DNA of 64,000 nt. Source: Streptomyces sp. GESEQ-4 (GTDB taxonomy: Bacteria > Actinomycetota > Actinomycetes > Streptomycetales > Streptomycetaceae). The stretch spans positions 124,001 through 188,000 of the forward strand of contig NZ_JAFFSU010000014.1 of NCBI RefSeq assembly GCF_017948455.1, in the 5' to 3' direction. The notes beneath the pieces were generated by a model. That model did not search any database and was not told where the DNA came from. It saw only the letters and a list, made by a program, of their open reading frames with translations. A program made the translations under genes and the position numbers. Each line of letters opens with the position of its first letter. Position 1 is the first letter of the stretch. Of this stretch, positions 60,060 through 64,000 are shown piece by piece.

Positions 60060-60992
60060 ATGGGGCGCTACGTCGCACGACGACTGCTCCAGATGATCCC
60101 GGTGTTCATCGGGACAACTCTGCTGATCTTCCTCATGGTCTACGCCCTGCCCGGTGACCCCGTGCGCGGGCTCTTCGGCGACAAGGCCGGCAGCCCGCAG
60201 CTCATCGCGGCGCTGAGACATGAGTACGGCCTGGACCAGCCGATCCTGGTGCAGTACTGGAATTACATGAAGGACATGATCCTGCATGGCGACTTCGGCA
60301 CGCAGGTGGCCAGCGGACGCCCCGTCACGGATGTGCTGGGCGACGCGTTCCCGGTGACACTCCGCCTCGCTGCCCTGGCCTTCTCCATCGAGTTCGTCCT
60401 GGGTATCGCCCTGGGCATCGTGGCGGGCCTGCGCGCCGGGCGGCTCACCGACAACGTGATCCTGGTGATCACGCTGCTGTTCATCTCGATCCCGGTCTTC
60501 GTCCTCGGGTTCATCTGCAAGCTGATCTTCGCCGACCAACTCGGTTGGGTGGAGTCGAACGTCCAGGACTCCACGAACTACGGCCAGTTGCTGATGCCGG
60601 CCATCGTCCTGGCGACCGCGTCACTGGCCTATGTGACCCGTCTCACCCGTACGTCGATCGCCGAGAACCGCCGCGCGGACTACATCCGCACCGCGATCGC
60701 CAAGGGGCTGCCCAAGAGCCGTGTGGTGGGCATCCACCTCATGCGCAACTCGATGATTCCCGTGATCACGTACCTGGGCACCGACATCGGTGCGCTGATG
60801 GGCGGCGCCATCGTCACCGAGGGCCTGTTCAACATCCAGGGCGTGGGCGGCACGATCTATGAGTCCCTCGTCCGCCGCGAGGGAACCACTCTCGTCGGCC
60901 TGGTGACGATCCTCGTCCTCGTCTACCTGCTTGCCAACCTGCTCGTCGACCTGCTTTACGCGGTCCTTGACCCGAGGATTCGCTATGCCTGA
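60060..60992 (+). CDS. oppB: oligopeptide ABC permease, OppB type
   Basis: This 310-residue protein has six membrane segments. The N-terminal MGRYVARRLLQMIPVFIGTT and VYALPGDPVRGLFG loop are OppB hallmarks, and the EAA loop reads IRTAIAKGLPKSRVVGIHLM (about 210-229). GGAGG precedes the ATG. It overlaps oppC by 8 bp. Confidence 0.93.
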   Translation: MGRYVARRLLQMIPVFIGTTLLIFLMVYALPGDPVRGLFGDKAGSPQLIAALRHEYGLDQPILVQYWNYMKDMILHGDFGTQVASGRPVTDVLGDAFPVTLRLAALAFSIEFVLGIALGIVAGLRAGRLTDNVILVITLLFISIPVFVLGFICKLIFADQLGWVESNVQDSTNYGQLLMPAIVLATASLAYVTRLTRTSIAENRRADYIRTAIAKGLPKSRVVGIHLMRNSMIPVITYLGTDIGALMGGAIVTEGLFNIQGVGGTIYESLVRREGTTLVGLVTILVLVYLLANLLVDLLYAVLDPRIRYA

Positions 60993-61935
60993 CCTGACCA
61001 AGACAGAAGCAGAGGCCGGTGTGGCGGACTCGGTGGATTCCACGGACGCGATCCCGACGCCCCAGCCCAAGCCGGAGAAGACCCGCAGCCTGTGGGGCGA
61101 CGCCTGGGCCGACCTGCGCCGCAGCTGGATCTTCATCACCTCCAGTGTGCTGATCTTCATCCTGCTGCTGATCACCTTCTTCCCGGGATGGTTCACCAGC
61201 GCGCAGCCGTACCTCGGTGACCTGTCCAATCACTACCTGCAGAAGCCCAAGCTGGGTGAGGTCGGTTCGGCCGACTGGCTCGGCTACGACCAGCAGGGCC
61301 GCAGCGTGTACGCCCGTGTCATCTACGGCACCCGGGCCTCCATAGCCGTCGGATTCGGCACCACCATCGTCGTCACGATCCTGGGCGGCGTGCTGGGCAT
61401 GATCGCCGGGTACTTCGGCGGCATCGTGGACTCGATCCTGTCCCGGCTGACCGACGTGTTCTTCGGTATCCCGTTCCTGCTCGGCACCATGGTCGTGCTC
61501 AACTCCTTCCCGGAGCGCACGACCTGGGTCGTCATCGGCGCGCTCGGCTTCTTCGGCTGGACACAGATCTCCCGGGTGATGCGCGGTGCGGTGATCACCA
61601 CCAAGCAGGCCGACTACGTGCAGGCGGCCAAGGCCCTCGGCGCGAGCACCCCGCGGATCATGTTCCGGCACATCCTGCCGAACACCCTCGCCCCGGTGAT
61701 CGTCGTCGCCACCATCTCGCTCGGCGTCTACATCACGGCCGAGGCGACGCTGTCCTTCCTGGGACTGGGGCTCAGCGGCGTCTCGTGGGGCAACGACATC
61801 TCCGACGGCGGCAACCAGATCCGTGTGGCCCAGTGGATCATGATTTACCCGTCGATCATGCTCAGCATCACGGTGCTGGCGTTCATCATGCTCGGTGAGG
61901 CCGTACGCAACGCCCTCGACCCGAAGATGCGCTGA
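60985..61935 (+). CDS. oppC: oligopeptide ABC permease, OppC type
   Basis: This 316-residue protein has an N-terminal acidic tail (about 1-35), six membrane segments and the OppC signature SADWLGYDQQGRSVYARVIY (about 90-109); the EAA loop reads YVQAAKALGASTPRIMFRHI, followed by LPN. The ATG at 60985 lies inside the end of oppB (8-bp overlap). Confidence 0.93.
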   Translation: MPDLTKTEAEAGVADSVDSTDAIPTPQPKPEKTRSLWGDAWADLRRSWIFITSSVLIFILLLITFFPGWFTSAQPYLGDLSNHYLQKPKLGEVGSADWLGYDQQGRSVYARVIYGTRASIAVGFGTTIVVTILGGVLGMIAGYFGGIVDSILSRLTDVFFGIPFLLGTMVVLNSFPERTTWVVIGALGFFGWTQISRVMRGAVITTKQADYVQAAKALGASTPRIMFRHILPNTLAPVIVVATISLGVYITAEATLSFLGLGLSGVSWGNDISDGGNQIRVAQWIMIYPSIMLSITVLAFIMLGEAVRNALDPKMR

Positions 61936-61946
61936 GGGAGGCGTAC

Positions 61947-62996
61947 GTGACCGTCATCGAAGAAACATCCGTGCCCTCGCCCCGCGACGGCGACGGCTCC
62001 CCGTTGCTCGAAGTGCGTGACCTGCACGTCGAGTTCCACACCCGCGAGGGCCTGGCCAAGGCCGTCAACGGCGTCAACTACAGCGTCAGCGCGGGCGAGA
62101 CGCTCGCCGTGCTCGGCGAGTCCGGCTCCGGCAAGTCCGTGACGGCGCAGGCCATCATGGGCATCCTCGACATGCCCCCGGCGCGGATCCCGAAGGGCGA
62201 GATCCTCTTCCGCGGCCAGGACATGCTGACCATGTCGGGCGAGGAGCGCCGCAAGATCCGCGGACAGAAGATCGCCATGATCTTCCAGGACGCGCTCAGC
62301 TCGCTGAACCCGGTGCTCAGCGTCGGCTACCAGCTCGGCGAGATGTTCCGCGTCCACCAGGGCCTGTCCAAGAAGGACGCCAAGGCCAAGGCGATCGAGC
62401 TGATGGACCGGGTGAAGATCCCGGCCGCCGCGGCGCGGGTGGGCGACTACCCGCACCAGTTCTCCGGCGGTATGCGCCAGCGCATCATGATCGCCATGGC
62501 GCTGGCCCTGGAGCCGGACCTGATCATCGCCGACGAGCCGACGACGGCCCTCGACGTGACCGTGCAGGCCCAGGTCATGGATCTGCTCGCCGAGTTGCAG
62601 CGCGAGTACAACATGGGCCTGATCCTGATCACCCACGACCTCGGTGTGGTCGCCGACGTCGCGGACAAGATCGCCGTGATGTACGCGGGCCGGATCGTGG
62701 AGCGTGCCCCGGTGCACGAGCTGTACAAGCGCCCCGCGCACCCGTACACGCGGGGTCTGCTGGACTCGATCCCGCGCCTGGACCAGAAGGGCCAGGAGCT
62801 CTACGCGATCAAGGGTCTGCCGCCCAACCTGCTGCGCATTCCGTCCGGTTGCGCCTTCAACCCGCGCTGCCCCAAGGCGACGGACCTGTGCCGTACGGAG
62901 ATCCCGGACCTCAAGCCGGTCACCGAGCAGGACGGCACCGAACTGGTCGGCCGCGGTTCGGCCTGCCACTTCTGGAAGGAGACGATCCATGGCTGA
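61947..62996 (+). CDS. oppD: oligopeptide ABC ATPase, OppD type
   Basis: This 349-residue ATPase has Walker A GESGSGKSV (52-60), Q-loop region IFQDALSSLNPVLSVGYQLG, signature FSGGMRQRIMIAMALA, Walker B LIIADEPTTALDVTVQAQVM and an oligopeptide-ATPase C-terminal Cys cluster (CAFNPRCPKATDLC). GAGGGAGG precedes the GTG. It overlaps oppF by 8 bp. Confidence 0.95.
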   Translation: MTVIEETSVPSPRDGDGSPLLEVRDLHVEFHTREGLAKAVNGVNYSVSAGETLAVLGESGSGKSVTAQAIMGILDMPPARIPKGEILFRGQDMLTMSGEERRKIRGQKIAMIFQDALSSLNPVLSVGYQLGEMFRVHQGLSKKDAKAKAIELMDRVKIPAAAARVGDYPHQFSGGMRQRIMIAMALALEPDLIIADEPTTALDVTVQAQVMDLLAELQREYNMGLILITHDLGVVADVADKIAVMYAGRIVERAPVHELYKRPAHPYTRGLLDSIPRLDQKGQELYAIKGLPPNLLRIPSGCAFNPRCPKATDLCRTEIPDLKPVTEQDGTELVGRGSACHFWKETIHG

Positions 62997-64000
62997 GATC
63001 GGCAAGAACGACGAGCCGCAGGACGCCACGCCGAACGTCTCCGAGGTGGAGACCGTGGCCGCCGACACCGAGTCGGAGTCGGTCGCGGCCATCGAGGCCC
63101 CGGTCGAACGCGGTGAGCCGATTCTCCAGGTGCGCAACCTGGTGAAGCACTTCCCGCTCACCCAGGGAATCCTGTTCAAGCGGCAGATCGGCGCCGTCAA
63201 GGCCGTCGACGGCATCTCCTTCGACCTGTACCAGGGCGAGACCCTGGGCATCGTGGGCGAGTCCGGCTGCGGCAAGTCCACCGTCGCCAAGCTCCTGATG
63301 AACCTGGAGAAGGCGACCGCCGGCGAGATCTTCTACAAGGGCCAGGACATCACCAAGCTGTCCGGCCGCGCGCTGAAGGCGGTCCGCCGGAACATCCAGA
63401 TGGTGTTCCAGGACCCGTACACCTCGCTCAACCCGCGGATGACGGTCGGCGACATCATCGGGGAGCCCTTCGACATCCACCCCGAGGTGGCCCCGAAGGG
63501 GGACCGGCGCAAGCGGGTCCAGGACCTGCTGGACGTCGTGGGCCTGAACCCGGAGTACATCAACCGCTACCCGCACCAGTTCTCGGGCGGCCAGCGCCAA
63601 CGCATCGGCATCGCGAGGGGGTTGGCGCTCAACCCGGAGATCATCATCTGCGACGAGCCGGTGTCGGCCCTTGACGTATCGGTCCAGGCGCAGGTCATCA
63701 ACCTGATGGAGCGCTTGCAGGACGAGTTCAACCTCTCCTACATCTTCATCGCGCACGACCTGTCGATCGTCCGGCACATCTCGGACCGGGTCGGGGTGAT
63801 GTACCTCGGGAAAATGGCCGAGATCGGCACGGACGAGCAGATCTACGACCACCCGACGCACCCCTACACCCAGGCGCTGCTCTCCGCGGTCCCCGTCCCG
63901 GACCCGGACGCCCGCGACCACCGCGACCGGATCATCCTGACCGGCGACGTCCCGTCCCCGGCCAACCCACCCTCCGGCTGCCGCTTCCGCACCCGCTGCT
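62989..64000 (+). CDS. oppF: oligopeptide ABC ATPase, OppF type, runs off the window
   Basis: The 337 visible residues include an extra acidic N-terminus (about 1-42), Walker A GESGCGKST, signature FSGGQRQRIGIARGLA, Walker B IIICDEPVSALDVSVQAQVI and the start of the C-terminal block GCRFRTRC. The gene is open at base 64000, so the C-terminus is missing only because of the window. It pairs with OppD to power the OppBC channel. Confidence 0.95.
   Translation, partial: MAEIGKNDEPQDATPNVSEVETVAADTESESVAAIEAPVERGEPILQVRNLVKHFPLTQGILFKRQIGAVKAVDGISFDLYQGETLGIVGESGCGKSTVAKLLMNLEKATAGEIFYKGQDITKLSGRALKAVRRNIQMVFQDPYTSLNPRMTVGDIIGEPFDIHPEVAPKGDRRKRVQDLLDVVGLNPEYINRYPHQFSGGQRQRIGIARGLALNPEIIICDEPVSALDVSVQAQVINLMERLQDEFNLSYIFIAHDLSIVRHISDRVGVMYLGKMAEIGTDEQIYDHPTHPYTQALLSAVPVPDPDARDHRDRIILTGDVPSPANPPSGCRFRTRC

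Overview
The window is high-GC actinobacterial DNA, almost certainly from a Streptomyces chromosome. Third codon positions are nearly all G or C, GTG and TTG starts are common, neighbouring genes often overlap by 4 bp (ATGA/GTGA), and the gene content is typical of the genus: polyphosphate glucokinase, DUF6542 protein, SpoIIE/RsbW-type regulators, a mycobacterial-type Sdh set and a bldK-like oligopeptide permease. The only TTA leucine codon I noticed in a called gene is in a secreted protease at 3959-5554.

Layout. (a) 1-2944 is conserved backbone: the end of ispH, ppgK, a DUF6542 membrane protein and ychF. (b) 2945-6015 is a decayed insertion zone: a small IS with an internally deleted transposase, a secreted tandem trypsin-like protease, an NhaA remnant and a second, frameshifted IS end. 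(c) 6024-8574 is a divergent chromate-resistance locus (split ChrB and ChrA), followed by a junction of an ABC-ATPase start with a GMC-oxidoreductase/DUF1080 tail. (d) 9713-13463 holds a lipoprotein, a His-rich secreted peptide and a coupled PLP-enzyme/MFS-exporter pair. (e) 13511-24195 is a metal-handling island: an M15 peptidase lipoprotein, a CopC-CopD fusion, a His-tailed MFS pump with a divergent ArsR repressor and a perfect inverted repeat between them, YcnI plus a His/Met-rich membrane protein, and a compact operon of a Zur-like Fur protein, a small CxxxxC protein, a COG0523 (CobW) GTPase, a WD40 propeller, a [2Fe-2S] protein and an NmtR-like regulator. (f) 24281-27609 contains remnants: a truncated adenylation domain, a chimera of an NRPS condensation-domain start with a fatty-acid desaturase end, a DUF2087 regulator, and an SDR and a YefM antitoxin that both lost their 5' halves next to an intact YoeB toxin.

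(g) 27563-35392 carries LtrA, a divergent SsuABC-like importer with an LLM flavoenzyme, a broken MNT/HEPN pair and a LysR/SDR pair. (h) 35625-48525 is mostly single-copy regulatory and secreted genes: subtilisin with a P domain, a septum-formation-like protein, a GntR regulator, a SPOR-like peptide, a Nudix hydrolase, an RsbW-like kinase, a PAS-GAF-SpoIIE phosphatase, a TPM-family-like membrane protein, a GH18-like protein and a methyltransferase. (i) 48532-52404 is sdhCAB with a small coiled-coil gene. (j) 52692-64000 holds a peptide-binding lipoprotein, a HigB/HigA toxin-antitoxin pair, typA and an oppABCDF operon whose last gene runs off the window.

The strongest themes are the metal operons between 10.5 and 24.2 kb, and an unusual density of deletion scars and chimeric genes between 3 and 33.5 kb. 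No rRNA, tRNA or CRISPR array was seen.
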